Below are positions 21,652 through 32,593 of a stretch of 64,000 nt of DNA, piece by piece. Made by a program: the position numbers and the translations under genes. The notes beneath the pieces were generated by a model. It had not been told where the DNA came from. It did not search any database and saw nothing but the letters and a program-made list of their open reading frames with translations. The number at the start of each line of letters is the position of its first letter. Positions within the stretch are counted from its first letter, which is position 1. The stretch is from Lithodes maja (Eukaryota; Arthropoda; Malacostraca; Decapoda; Lithodidae): assembly GCA_037953745.1 (NCBI GenBank), contig JBAKBP010007153.1, positions 1-64,000 of the forward strand, in the 5' to 3' direction.

Positions 21652-23303
21652 TGTTACGTATCTTGATCCTCAAGTGGTTAACTTGATGAATCTAGATAGC
21701 ACAGAGATATATATTAAGGTATCAGTCAGCTGAAGGCAAAACAAAAGTAAAATCTAATAAAATTATTTCCTGTTGTTGCTTCCTTTCCTTTTGGATCTTA
21801 GGACTTTGTATCCTTTATTGACTGATACTCTTTAATTATGAAAAATACTGAAACTAATTAAAGTCATGTAGTATTTATAAAGAATTATTATTTAACCGAA
21901 GCTTAGTAGGCTATGGTTATGAACCGAATAAGTTATAGCTAAAGAAGGACTATTAATTTTATAAAAAGTCTTGAAAGATAAATATTAAGGTAAGAATATT
22001 TCTGTCTCTTACCCTTTTGAAATGAAGATAGTTTTCTTACATGTCCTTTTATTTATATTTAATGTAATTATTCTTGGTTCTTGTCTTACGTTAATAGGAT
22101 TATATTATTATTATCATCAGGAGTAATATCAAAGTCACATAAAAAGTTAGATATATATTTAATAATTAGTTAAATGTATTTCTTAACCACGTAACATCGA
22201 GGTTTAATTAGGAGTAAATTAAGTTACAGGATCGCTTCATAGATTCGATTCAGGTCTCACTCAAATAATATGAAAACCAAAAATAATATTTTGAAGCTAA
22301 AAGAATTTTCTTCAGCTTAGGAAATCACTAGAAGTAATATTAACACAGCCATGTTAGTCTAAGGCGATATTACTAATATGAGACAATAGCATCACCGTAC
22401 TAAGCACCGTTAAGCAATGTAAGCTTAATTAAAAGAAAATGAAAGAACTCGTAAGTATTAATATAAAACAATAGTATTACTTTCATCATAACCCCAATAC
22501 TTAAAGAGTTGCTTTAGTCCACAAGTTAGTCAACTAAAATAGTTAAGTACATAATAATAGTAGCGTTAACGTTAATTCCCAATCAAATAGTTAAGCACAT
22601 AATAGTAGCGTTAACGTCAATTCCCAATCAAATAGTTAAGCACATAATAGGTGTTAACGTTAATTCCCAATCAAATAGTTAAGCACATAATAGTAGCGTT
22701 AACGTTAATTCCCAATCAAATAGTTAAGCACATAAATAGTAGCGTTAACGTTAATTCCCAATCAAATAGTTAAGCACATAATAGTAGCGTTAACGTTAAT
22801 TCCCAATCACATATCTCACTAACCAACATAACGTAAGTGTTTAAACCGAACACACTTAACACACATTTATATAATCTGACTGACAGTCACAAACCCATTA
22901 TAATACTTCACCCCGTCTTCCTCCAGCTGCAAGTTCACCTTCCCCAACTCCAAATGAGACTGATTTGAATGCCCACAACTCGGGTCTTATATACTAAACA
23001 ATGATGGTGTAGGAACGAATCAGGAGGCGTGGGGTGGTGCCCGCTCCAATCACAGCTCCTCGAGTTGCATAGCAGGTGCCTGGTCCATTCACAGCTCCTG
23101 GCGTCGATCATACGTCATAGCGTCGGGTAGTTTGCAGGGTCCCCTATGACGCACGCAGGTGTGAAGGCTTGTTTGCTGGTATGCGGCGAGCTGGTTTCCC
23201 CACTCGCTAGTTCGCTCGCTAGTTTGCTTCGCCGTTTGGGTAGTTTGAACCTCCTTCAACTCTAATTCTAACTCTTAAATTAACATACAGGGCTCCGTAT
23301 GTC
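21652..23303. mobile_element. Possible solo LTR between two (AT)n tracts
   Basis: The segment begins TGTTACGTATC right after an (AT)n tract (21629-21651) and ends CCGTATGTCA near 23303, just before another (AT)n tract (23308-23328). TG...CA ends and the TGTTACG start resemble the Gypsy LTR that begins at 23329. No internal coding sequence and no clear target duplication are seen, so it may be something else. Confidence 0.35.
22538..22808. repeat. 45-bp tandem repeat
   Basis: About six copies of a 45-base unit containing AGTTAAGCACATAATAGTAG and CGTTAACGTTAATTCCCAAT. Small indels occur in some units. The array lies inside the possible solo LTR. Confidence 0.9.
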
Positions 23304-23328
23304 AGAATATATATATATATATATATAT

Positions 23329-25158
23329 TGTTACGGCTGGATCGGCAATACATATTCGGGATTCTTGATCGTAGGACAGAAATGGCTTATGTGACAACGA
23401 CACGCTCGATTCCAGTCCCAAATACTATATGCTCCAGACAACAAAAGCACCAACGCCCTACAGAGCTATCGTCTACGGTAACGAGGTACCTTAACTCGGC
23501 GAAAGTGTACAACAGGGGTAGGCTATGAGGCTAAACTCCCTCAGACATTTATAGGTTATGTTATTACTAAAGAAATGCAATACTCAAGAAACTACGTTAA
23601 TATTAAGCCTCTAATAATGTAGAATAGAAGCAGGCTAAAGGTATGACAGTGAAATGCTAAATGACAAATGTACACGCCTACTTGAAAGCGCGTGCACTAG
23701 AATAACTGTCCCCTACTAACATGCACTAGCATGTAGCATACAAGATGTTCATGATCCAGTAGATACCTAATAATACACATGGAAGGAACATAAACAGTAG
23801 TCACTTATTGTAATAATGAATCTATACTTGGAATAACTAAAAGGTTGCAGGCAACAGTACTGCGCCGGTAGCCTACTACCGCATAGGCTACTTCGCTTCT
23901 CTCACTCTGTCTCCCCTCTGAGTCCGTATGCGCCCTACGCAACAGAACTCCGGACACAGCAGCAAAACGACAGTGCAGTTAATTGATACATGAAAGTATT
24001 AATAGTGTTGTCTTGTGTGTGAGTAATGTGTATTGTAAAGTGTTACATACCTATACTTAAAGAAAGCTGCAATGCATAGTAAAATAAAGATATATCCCAC
24101 TCATCATCCCCATGTGTTCTAGCTAGCAGGCCAAGTCACAGGAACAACGAGTCCCAGCACCGAAAGCGAGAACCCAGGAAAAGACTGTAGAGAACACAAG
24201 GACAGATAAATTACGTTACTCTACTATACCGGCACTACGAGCGAGCTGTAGTCTCTGGTACTACACTCGCTCCTGGCTCGGTATGCAAATCAAGGCTAAG
24301 TCCTCGCCCCTCTACAGACAACTCCTGGGCATGGTCGGGCTCTTACACATGGCACCAGTCTAGTCACAAATTGGATGATGAGCGGGGCATATAACTCGTG
24401 AACATGTAGAACGTTCACCAACTATCCTCATCAAGAAGATCGCTGTTCACATTAACCCCTTAAATCTAATACATGTAAATATATGCTTGTCCTAAGAGTA
24501 ATACGAGAGGTGAGTGCTGAAACTCCTTTAGGACCTCAAGGGAAGGTTATGCATTTAAATAGAGAGAAGAATGAAATGAGAGTAATGTCGTCAGAGAGAA
24601 AGAGTGCAACCGTGAGAAATTGGGAGAGAGGGCAAGGGATGTTAGAATCTCAAAGGTTCTAGGCAACCTGATCATGGAACACACAGCGAGCCTCCAGGCA
24701 ATGTGCAGTACGACAACATGGGCAGCCCAGGCAGCATAGGCAGGCGGCAATGGACTACCAACCCTGTCGCGCCCAGCTATAAGCGCAAGGCTGCCAACCA
24801 GTCCATACGTCTGGCAACCACCCCCCCCCCCCCCCCCCCCCGGCAGCGTGGCGCGTTGCTACCCTCTCGCTCTGAAGCCTAACTCACTCTCTCTCTCTGA
24901 ACTCCCATTGTCTTATCTATCAACTTCTCTATTGATACTACATATTAAATGGAAGGTCTCGACATGGCTTAAAACAAAACCCACCACTGGTTAGCACATG
25001 ACGAGACCTTTGCAGAGATACAAAGAACATAGTTATAAGTTGTCACACTCAATATACATAGTGCTGACGGTAGCCAGCACGGTACAGTGGTACGGGCGGT
25101 ACAGTGGAGTACCAAGGAGTACAATCAGGTTGCGTTGCCACGCACTGGGTGCGTCACA
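23329..25158 (-). repeat. 3' LTR of the Gypsy element
   Basis: 1830 bases, matching 30777-32593. On the plus strand it runs from TGTTACGGC to GCGTCACA. It contains an expanded C homopolymer (about 24822-24841), where the other LTR has only six C residues then GGG. Confidence 0.93.
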
Positions 25159-25173
25159 GCCCCCCCAAGATTT
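25159..25173 (-). promoter_or_regulatory. Polypurine tract of the Gypsy element
   Basis: On the minus strand AATCTTGGGGGGGC directly precedes the TGTGACG start of the 3' LTR. This is the expected place and composition for the plus-strand primer. Confidence 0.7.
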
Positions 25174-25439
25174 TAGATAATCGACCTTAGAAGCATTATC
25201 AAAATCTGACAGGCAACCAACCGACCTGCTACCCTTAGCTGCCACTAATTGCAAAAGGTGCACAACAACTGAAGTGTGAATTATACATAAAACACAATAT
25301 CGCATGCATCATGCTACAACAATAAAGACTTACAAAACTAAAAAAAAAAATTCTCGTTTATTTTATTGTTTTATAATCTTTTTGGACGGCGTTATGATAG
25401 CCTAATTTTACTCCTGCTCAACCCACACACCGTGCACGA
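25174..25439 (-). other. Internal 3' untranslated part of the Gypsy element
   Basis: It lies between the pol stop codon and the polypurine tract. No env-like or other frame is visible. Confidence 0.5.
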
Positions 25440-28400
25440 CTATCCTGGATCATCAACCCTTGATAGACAATCTGCTATCACGTTCTCACTCCCGGCAATA
25501 TGCTGAATGTTGAGATTATACTCTTGGAGCATTAGGGACCACCTGGTCAACCGCATATTCCGATTGTGAAACTGATTTAGGAATTTCAAGGGATGATGGT
25601 CCGTATAAATCGTCACTACCGGGCCGTAGGCTGGAACATAAACTTCGAAATGTTTGAGCGACAAAACGATAGCAAGAAGCTCCTTCTCTATAGTCGAGTA
25701 ATTCCTTTGTGCCGAATTAAACTTGCGAGAAAAGAAGCTCACTGGGTGTTCCAAGCCCTCGGAATCAGTCTGCAGTAACACTGCCCCGGCACCCACACCG
25801 CTGGCATCAGTCGCCAGCTGAAAACTCCTGGAGAAGTCTGGGGCTCTCAAAATCGGATGTGTACACAGCAGGTGCTTGACTAGGTCGAAAGCCCTCTGAC
25901 ACTCCGCAGCCCAACAGAACTTCACTGACTTCGACAGTAGATCAGTTAACGGTGCTAAGACAGTAGAGTATCCCCGGATGAAGCGCCTATAATAGCCTAT
26001 CATACCTAGGAACCGCATGACCTGGCGCTTAGTGGTGGGCCTGGGAAACATATTGATAGCCTGTATCTTGCTCAGGGGGGGGCACACCCGGCCTAACCCG
26101 ACCACGAAGCCAAGATACTGCACAGTAGCCTTTACAAACTCGCACTTCCTCAGGTTCACCACCAGCCCAGCATCGTGCAACTTCCCAAACAGGGTCTCTA
26201 AGTGCCTTAGGTGATTTTCAAAATCGTCATCATACACTATCACGTCATCAAGGTAGACCGTGCAGTTAGGGATTTCGTCACAAATATCGTTCATCAGGTT
26301 CTGAAACGTGGCAGGTGCGTTCTTAAGCCCATAAGGCATTACGTTACATTGGTAGGTCTTGCCATCTACCACAAAACCACAAACTTGCTTAGCTCGGTCC
26401 GACAGGGGTACTTGCCAGTAGCCTTTTACAAGATCAATTTTAGTAAGGTACTTTGCATTCCCTATCTTGTCCACGCTGTCGTCAACTCGAGGCAAAGGGT
26501 AAGGGTTGGTAGTGGTCAAGCCATTTAGCCTACGAAAATCTATGCAGAACCGCACCTTGCCGTCAGGTTTTGGCTGCAACGTGACGGGTGATGTCCACTT
26601 CACATAACCTTCAGTGATCATCCCTCTCTCAACCATGTACTTTAACTCCTCCCGTAAAGCTGGCAACTTTACCGGGGGCACACGGTAGGGCACTGACTTG
26701 AAGGGCACATTATCACCGACGTCCACGTCGTGCGTTACCTGAGTAGTGAGACCTGGGTGTTCGGCGAAAACAGAGGGGTATGACCTGAACAGGCCTAGGA
26801 CAGCAGCACCCTGGTGCTCAGGCAGGTGACTTACAGCTTGCCTAGCCTCTTGTTCAGTATTCCCCGCCCACTGTTCCGCGGAAATGACACAGTCCCAGCT
26901 ATCCTCCTCAGCAGCATGACTGTCCCCACCTCCTTCTCCACCCTGGCCGCTGCAGGCCAGCACAGGGACAGTGAGAGGCTCTGAGGGGCGTCTCACATAC
27001 TCTTTCATGAGGTTAACATGACATAACTGATGTTTTTTTCTACGGTCAGGTGTTGCAACGAGATAATCAAGGTCGGACAGTTTCTTAGCCACCACATACG
27101 GCCCAATAAACTTGGCAGAAAGGGGGTGTCCAGGCAAAGGTAAAAGCAACATTACCTCCTGACCCACCGAAAACTCCTGAAGCTTCACCTTGGCGTCATA
27201 CTGGTGCTTCATGACCGCCTGTGCATTAACCAAGTTATTACCTGCCGCTGCCATGCAACCTATAAGTCTCTCCCGGCTCTCAAGGATATATTTAAGTACA
27301 GACCCCGGCTTCTCTTCGCCCTCCCAGATCTCTTTCACCATACTTAAAGGTCCTCTCACATTATGGCCAAAGACTAGTTGATTTGGACTGAACCCCAGGC
27401 TCTCTCCTGGGACTTCACGTGCAGCGAACAGAACATACGGCAGACCCAAATCCCAATCAGTGTCATGTTCTGCACAGTAACAGCGTAGCATACTCTTCAG
27501 GGTCGAGTGCCACCGCTCCAAGACTCCCTGACTCTCGGGATGGTAGGCTGACGACACTACAGAACATATACCGTGCAACTGAAGGGTTTGCTTGAACAAT
27601 TTGGATGTAAAATTGCTCCCCTGGTCTGACTGCACCTCACGTGGAAATCCATAACGGGAACAGAACAATAATAAGTTTTTAACAACTGCCTTTGCCGAGC
27701 CGTTTCTCATGGGGTATGCGTCCGGGTATCTCGTAGCCACATCCATGATTGTCAACAGGAATTTATTGCCACTACTAGTAGGCGGGAAAGGGCCAACCAA
27801 ATCTACTACAACTTTGCTGAACGGAGGCCCGGTGACAGGTATGGGAAACAAAGGTGCCTTCGGGATGGTCTGGTTAGGCTTCCCCGTTGTCTGGCAGGTC
27901 GCACACCCAGCCACCCATGCACAGACATCAGCCTTGACCCCAGGCCACCAGAAAAACCTGCCCAATGCCGCCAATGTTTTTGTTACCCCCAAATGACCCG
28001 CCACCGGCACATCATGCGCCAGACACAATAAGGACTCTCTATACTTATTTGGAACAACCACCTGGTCTACTACCCTCGCACCGCCCTCCCACTTCGATTT
28101 GGGGTCTAGAAATCTGCGGTACAATATCCTGTTGAGCCTAAAGAAATCTCCCGGCTTCGCATCCCCATCTTCCTCCAACTCTATGGCACCATTGCTATAA
28201 CGAGCTAGGCTAGCGTCTTGCAGCTGCTGCTCACTAATGTCCCTGGGCGTCAATGCATCAAGATGGTTTTGTAATAAGACATTACCCCGGCTAGTAGGCT
28301 CTACTGCCTTAGTGGCTCTCGCTACAGCTCTTGCCTCACGCGAAGTCTTACCCAACTCTGCCTTGTTACACACCATATCTGGGCCAGAGTCAACTCCCGT

Positions 28401-29720
28401 GTTTATTATAGGTCCAAGTACCGAATCACCGAGAAGTGCAGCAGAATCAATGTCCCTTTTCCTGCCCTTAGCAACCTTCTCCTGATCCTTCCTCCACTGT
28501 CCCCGAGGTTGAGTGCTAGGCTGTGCAGGAGCCGCAGAGCGAGATCGGGTTACCACACAGGCCATCTCATCCTGTTGGCACCTCCCAACCCATTCCCGAT
28601 TCTCACCATCCACGTCGGCCGCCCTCTCGGCAACGACTAAGGGTGGAGTCCCGGAAGTGGGCACCGCAAAGTCGTTGCCGAGAAGAAGGTCGACGCCCTC
28701 AACTGGCAAACACTCAACGATCCCTACATCCAGCTCCCTGCACACCTCTCCCACTCTCAACTCCAACCTCACAAGTGGGTATGACCTCGTAGCATTTATA
28801 CCCTGCACCACAACAACTCTGGCCGCATTTATCGGTTTCCCTGTGAAGTTCCTCAACAAAGTTTGCGAAGCCCCCGTATCCCTCAGCAAGTCAACCCTCC
28901 GTAGTTCACTCCCCCAGCTCACAAACCTGTGTCCCCGATGGTTACAGAAAGTGTCCCGGACAGGTGTCGAGCCTTCCGTACGCTTCTTTACCGCGTGTGC
29001 CTCAGCTGCTGACAACCTACCCCGGGCAGTTGCTGCAGCCTTCAGAGACACACCGATACTGTGAACCAATGACACCGGCTTAGCGGGAGTGTTACTAGGG
29101 CACTCACGTGAATAATGGCCTAGCTTCTGACATTTGTAACATTTCACATCCCCAATGGGCTTCTTCCCTTGTGCGGGCGAAGAAGGGGCCTGACCTTTAG
29201 TAAACGGGAGAGGCTTGTGTTTGTAGGTGTTATTAGGTGCAATGCTTTTAGTGTGGTTATGTGTGTCATAGGATTTGTTATTATCGAAAACTCTGGTGGG
29301 TGGGGTATAGCGCCCCTTCTGCCCTGACTCAGCCCTCTGAGCGGCACCGCAACCACGAATCAATGATAATCTGAGGTCTGCCATCTTGGCAGCCTCCTCT
29401 ACTGTCTTGGGACATTTTTCCTTAATGTTCAGCGTTATATCGGTTCCAGTACATTTGTAAAACTGTTCCAGATAGAAAAGTTGCTTAATTTCCTCAGCCG
29501 ACTCTGCGTGCTCGGACCGAAACCAGTTATTACCTGCATCTGTTAAGTCCCGTGCGTGCTCCATAAAACTGACGTCGCTCTTCTTATTCACGCCACGGAA
29601 CTTCAATCTATAAGTTTCGGGTTGCAGTTCGTAGGCCCGGAGCACAGCATCCTTCACCAGTCCATACACGACACTCTCGTCCAGTGACAGTGCATCGTAG
29701 GCTTTCAACCCCTTACCCAC
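25440..29720 (-). CDS. Gag C-terminal part plus protease-integrase-RT-RNase H polyprotein
   Basis: One open frame of 1426 residues. Residues about 36-116 resemble a SCAN/capsid C-terminal domain (ETYRLKFRG, LFYLEQFYKC, EEAAKMADL). A CX2CX4HX4C zinc knuckle is at 194-207. The protease motif DTGA is at 281-284, with VDLLLGND at 343-350. Integrase follows: zinc-binding H569, H576, C606 and C609, then catalytic D640, D699 and E735 (D-x58-D-x35-E). RT comes after integrase: KIDLVKGYWQV with D1096, and YLDD at 1156-1159. RNase H has D1305, an EKE at 1345-1347, D1374 and D1417. All key residues are present. The true start lies upstream in gag; the listed Met is only the first one after a frameshift at 29796-29800. 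Integrase before RT is like Copia, but the RT and integrase motifs are Gypsy-type. No chromodomain is seen. Confidence 0.93.
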   Translation of the reverse strand: MGKGLKAYDALSLDESVVYGLVKDAVLRAYELQPETYRLKFRGVNKKSDVSFMEHARDLTDAGNNWFRSEHAESAEEIKQLFYLEQFYKCTGTDITLNIKEKCPKTVEEAAKMADLRLSLIRGCGAAQRAESGQKGRYTPPTRVFDNNKSYDTHNHTKSIAPNNTYKHKPLPFTKGQAPSSPAQGKKPIGDVKCYKCQKLGHYSRECPSNTPAKPVSLVHSIGVSLKAAATARGRLSAAEAHAVKKRTEGSTPVRDTFCNHRGHRFVSWGSELRRVDLLRDTGASQTLLRNFTGKPINAARVVVVQGINATRSYPLVRLELRVGEVCRELDVGIVECLPVEGVDLLLGNDFAVPTSGTPPLVVAERAADVDGENREWVGRCQQDEMACVVTRSRSAAPAQPSTQPRGQWRKDQEKVAKGRKRDIDSAALLGDSVLGPIINTGVDSGPDMVCNKAELGKTSREARAVARATKAVEPTSRGNVLLQNHLDALTPRDISEQQLQDASLARYSNGAIELEEDGDAKPGDFFRLNRILYRRFLDPKSKWEGGARVVDQVVVPNKYRESLLCLAHDVPVAGHLGVTKTLAALGRFFWWPGVKADVCAWVAGCATCQTTGKPNQTIPKAPLFPIPVTGPPFSKVVVDLVGPFPPTSSGNKFLLTIMDVATRYPDAYPMRNGSAKAVVKNLLLFCSRYGFPREVQSDQGSNFTSKLFKQTLQLHGICSVVSSAYHPESQGVLERWHSTLKSMLRCYCAEHDTDWDLGLPYVLFAAREVPGESLGFSPNQLVFGHNVRGPLSMVKEIWEGEEKPGSVLKYILESRERLIGCMAAAGNNLVNAQAVMKHQYDAKVKLQEFSVGQEVMLLLPLPGHPLSAKFIGPYVVAKKLSDLDYLVATPDRRKKHQLCHVNLMKEYVRRPSEPLTVPVLACSGQGGEGGGDSHAAEEDSWDCVISAEQWAGNTEQEARQAVSHLPEHQGAAVLGLFRSYPSVFAEHPGLTTQVTHDVDVGDNVPFKSVPYRVPPVKLPALREELKYMVERGMITEGYVKWTSPVTLQPKPDGKVRFCIDFRRLNGLTTTNPYPLPRVDDSVDKIGNAKYLTKIDLVKGYWQVPLSDRAKQVCGFVVDGKTYQCNVMPYGLKNAPATFQNLMNDICDEIPNCTVYLDDVIVYDDDFENHLRHLETLFGKLHDAGLVVNLRKCEFVKATVQYLGFVVGLGRVCPPLSKIQAINMFPRPTTKRQVMRFLGMIGYYRRFIRGYSTVLAPLTDLLSKSVKFCWAAECQRAFDLVKHLLCTHPILRAPDFSRSFQLATDASGVGAGAVLLQTDSEGLEHPVSFFSRKFNSAQRNYSTIEKELLAIVLSLKHFEVYVPAYGPVVTIYTDHHPLKFLNQFHNRNMRLTRWSLMLQEYNLNIQHIAGSENVIADCLSRVDDPG

Positions 29721-29734
29721 TAGACGTGATGAAA

Positions 29735-30534
29735 CTAATGCTGCCCATTTAACCTCCGGCCAGTCATACTCACGACACTTCTTTTCGAAACGAGCAAAAA
29801 CTCAGTCACTGCTGTCTCATCAAATGCGGGTACTAACTTAATTAAATGCGAAAGTGAGTCTGTAACCCGGTGCCCACCACCGAGATGACGCCCCGTGGTC
29901 TCTACTCTAGACTTCTCAACATCCATTTCAGCCTGGTACCTGGTTGCATCCTGATTGGCTTGGATTCTAGCAACCTCTATGCGTTCTATACTAGACTGTT
30001 GACTCTCTTGCAACTTAAGCTTAGCTAGTTCTAGCTGAAATAACATCTCAGGAGACAGGCCTGGGGGGGGGGAGAGCACAAAATGGGGGATCCACACCGA
30101 GACGTGTTTACGGGTAAGCCAGCTTGCCATTGAGAACCCTCCTGCTGCATCGTGCTAAGAATCGCTGGCTGAGGGCCCAGCTCAGGGGTAGAGTGGAATG
30201 GAGGCATGGAGGGAACCCCCCAAGACCCCACTCCACCCACCGCCCCATCGCCATCACCCAACAAACATGCCACCAAATTCTTCTTGGGCCAACTGTCAGG
30301 ACAGTCCCGCCCCAAAACCGTGGCTAAACAGCGAAGACCGTAACAATCAATAGCCTGCAGGCGCTGTTCGGTCAAAGGTGTCTGCAAAAATGCCCGGGCA
30401 TCCCTCTCTCCACTTATAACACTCCCCTCCCTAAATATCTGTTGTACTTGCTGGTCACTAGGCTGTACCGTGTTATCCTCCCCCGTAAATGATGAGTCAT
30501 TAGACATAGTGCTGGTTATACAATTGCTGTTCAT
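29735..30534 (-). pseudogene. Gag N-terminal region, broken by two homopolymer frameshifts
   Basis: The first frame starts at 30534 (MNSNCITSTMSND) and continues to a C/G homopolymer at about 30061-30070. There the reading shifts to a second frame with a helical segment (LFQLELAKLKLQESQQSSIE, then RIEVARIQANQDATRYQAE), a probable coiled coil. A second shift lies in the A5 run at 29796-29800. Past it, a third frame (FARFEKKCREYDW, EVKWAALVSSRLVGKGL) joins directly into the polyprotein at 29720. Each break is a homopolymer indel, so sequencing error is a real alternative to genuine decay. The product would be the N-terminal capsid or matrix part. Confidence 0.75.
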
Positions 30535-30755
30535 AAAAAAAAGAAGTGCTTATTACTAATTGCAGTCTCGACTCACAAAATGTTAAAGATGCTTGAATGA
30601 CTCTACTCTAGACACCCCCAACGAAACAATCTGCAAGTCCACCAATACAATAATGACACAATAAAAATTCCTCCAATATGCAAGAAAATTCTAGCCAGCT
30701 CTACTAGGTAGCATAGAATAGTTCTCCAAAAAACATGTGATAGGATACTACTGAA

Positions 30756-30773
30756 TCTTGTGCAAGGTCGCCA
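30756..30773 (-). promoter_or_regulatory. tRNA primer-binding site of the Gypsy element
   Basis: On the minus strand the 5' LTR ends CGTAACA, followed by AAA and then TGGCGACCTTGCA starting at 30773. TGG at the start fits pairing to a tRNA CCA end. The TGGCGACC form resembles primer sites attributed to tRNA-Arg in some Gypsy elements, but I cannot confirm the tRNA. Confidence 0.65.
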
Positions 30774-30776
30774 TTT

Positions 30777-32593
30777 TGTTACGGCTGGATCGGCAATACA
30801 TATTCGGGATTCTTGATCGTAGGACAGAAATGGCTTATGTGACAACGACACGCTCGATTCCAGTCCCAAATACTATATGCTCCAGACAACAAAAGCACCA
30901 ACGCCCTACAGAGTTATCGTCTATGGTAACGAGGTACCTTAACTCGGCGAAAGTGTACAACAGGGGTAGGCTATGAGGCTAAACTCCCTCAGACATTTAT
31001 AGGTTACGTTATTACTAAAGAAATGCAATACTCAAGAAACTACGTTAATATTAAGCCTCTAATAATGTAGAATAGAAGCAGGCTAAAGGTATGACAGTGA
31101 AATGCTAAATGACAAATGTACACGCCTACTTGAAAGCGCATGCACTAGAATAACTGTCCCCTACTAACATGCACTAGCATGTAGCATACAAGATGTTCAT
31201 GATCCAGTAGATACCTAATAATACACATGGAAGGAACATAAATAGTAGTCACTTATTATAAGAATGAATCTATACTTGGAATAACTAAAAGGTTGCAGGC
31301 AATAGTACTGCGCCGGTAGCCTACTACCGCATAGGCTACTTCGCTTCTCTCACTCTGTCTCCCCTCTGAGTCCGTATGCGCCCTACGCAATAGAACTCCG
31401 GACACAGCAGCAAAACGACAGTGCAGTTAATTGATACATGAAAGTATTAATAGTGTTGTCTTGTGTGTGAGTAATGTGTATTGTAAAGTGTTACATACAT
31501 AAACTTAAAGAGAGCTGCAATGCATAGTAAAATAAAGATATATCCCACTCATCATCCCCATGTGTTCTAGCTAGCAGGCCAAGTCACAGGAACAACGAGT
31601 CCCAGCACCGAAAGCGAGAACCCAGGAAAGACTGTAGAGAACACAAGGACAGATAAATTACGTTACTCTACTATACCGGCACTACGAGCGAGCTGTAGTC
31701 TCTGGTACTACACTCGCTCCTGGCTCGGTATGCAAATCAAGGCTAAGTCCTCGCCCCTCTACAGACAACTCCTGGGCATGGTCGGGCTCTTACACATGGC
31801 ACCAGTCTAGTCACAAATTGGATGATGAGCGGGGCATATAACTCGTGAACATGTAGAACGTTCACCAACTATCCTCATCAAGAAGATCGCTGTTCACATT
31901 AACCCCTTAAATCTAATACATGTAAATATATGCTTGTCCTAAGAGTAATACGAGAGGTGAGTGCTGAAACTCCTTTAGGACCTCAAGGGAAGGTTATGCA
32001 TTTAAATAGAGAGAAGAATGAAATGAGAGTAATGTCGTCAGAGAGAAAGAGTGCAACCGTGAGAAATTGGGAGAGAGGGCAAGGGATGTTAGAATCTCAA
32101 AGGTTCTAGGCAACCTGATCATGGAACACACAGCGAGCCTCCAGGCAATGTGCTGTACGACAACATGGGCAGCCCAGGCAGCATAGGCAGGCGGCAATGG
32201 ACTACCAACCCTGTCGCGCCCAGCTATAAGCGCAAGGCTGCCAACCAGTCCATACGTCTGGCAACCACCCCCCCGGGCAGCGTGGCGCGTTGCTACCCTC
32301 TCGCTCTGAAGCCTAACTCACTCTCTCTCTCTGAACTCCCATTGTCTTATCTATCAACTTCTCTATTGATACTACATATTAAATGGAAGGTCTCGACATG
32401 GCTTAAAACAAAACCCACCACTGGTTAGCACATGACGAGACCTTTGCAGAGATACAAAGAACATAGTTATAAGTTGTCACACTCAATATACATAGCTGCT
32501 GACGGTAGCCAGCACGGTACAGTGGTACGGGCGGTACAGCGGAGTACCAAGGAGTACAATCAGGTTGCGTTGCCACGCACTGGGTGCGTCACA
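30777..32593 (-). repeat. 5' LTR of the Gypsy element
   Basis: 1817 bases, about 99% identical by eye to 23329-25158. As the upstream LTR on the coding strand it should carry the promoter, but I could not assign a TATA box or start site with confidence. Confidence 0.93.

Larger units (their letters stand above)
23329..32593 (-). mobile_element. Ty3/Gypsy LTR retrotransposon with integrase upstream of RT (Gmr1-like)
   Basis: A 9.27-kb element on the minus strand: 5' LTR 30777-32593, primer-binding site beside it, gag and pol, a polypurine tract, and 3' LTR 23329-25158. The LTRs differ by roughly 16 substitutions by eye (about 1%) plus a C-homopolymer length difference, so the insertion is fairly recent. 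On the coding strand the LTR ends are TGTGACG...CGTAACA. The pol order protease-integrase-RT-RNase H is the hallmark of the Gmr1 clade. No env frame was found. Flanks are (AT)n at the left and CTGT repeats at the right, with no clear target duplication. Only gag is frameshifted. Confidence 0.92.

Noticed and set aside
18759..21686. Long open frames (up to 373 codons) on both strands over the 36-bp array
   Set aside because: The period is a multiple of 3, so every frame stays open. The translations are pure 12-residue repeats with no start context or domain.
28237..29064. Plus-strand frames opposite the Gypsy polyprotein
   Set aside because: They are antisense shadows of a frame with a full set of catalytic motifs.
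25440..30534. Retrovirus-like (env-bearing) element
   Set aside because: No third frame with a signal peptide or transmembrane segment exists between the RNase H end and the polypurine tract; only 266 bases remain there.
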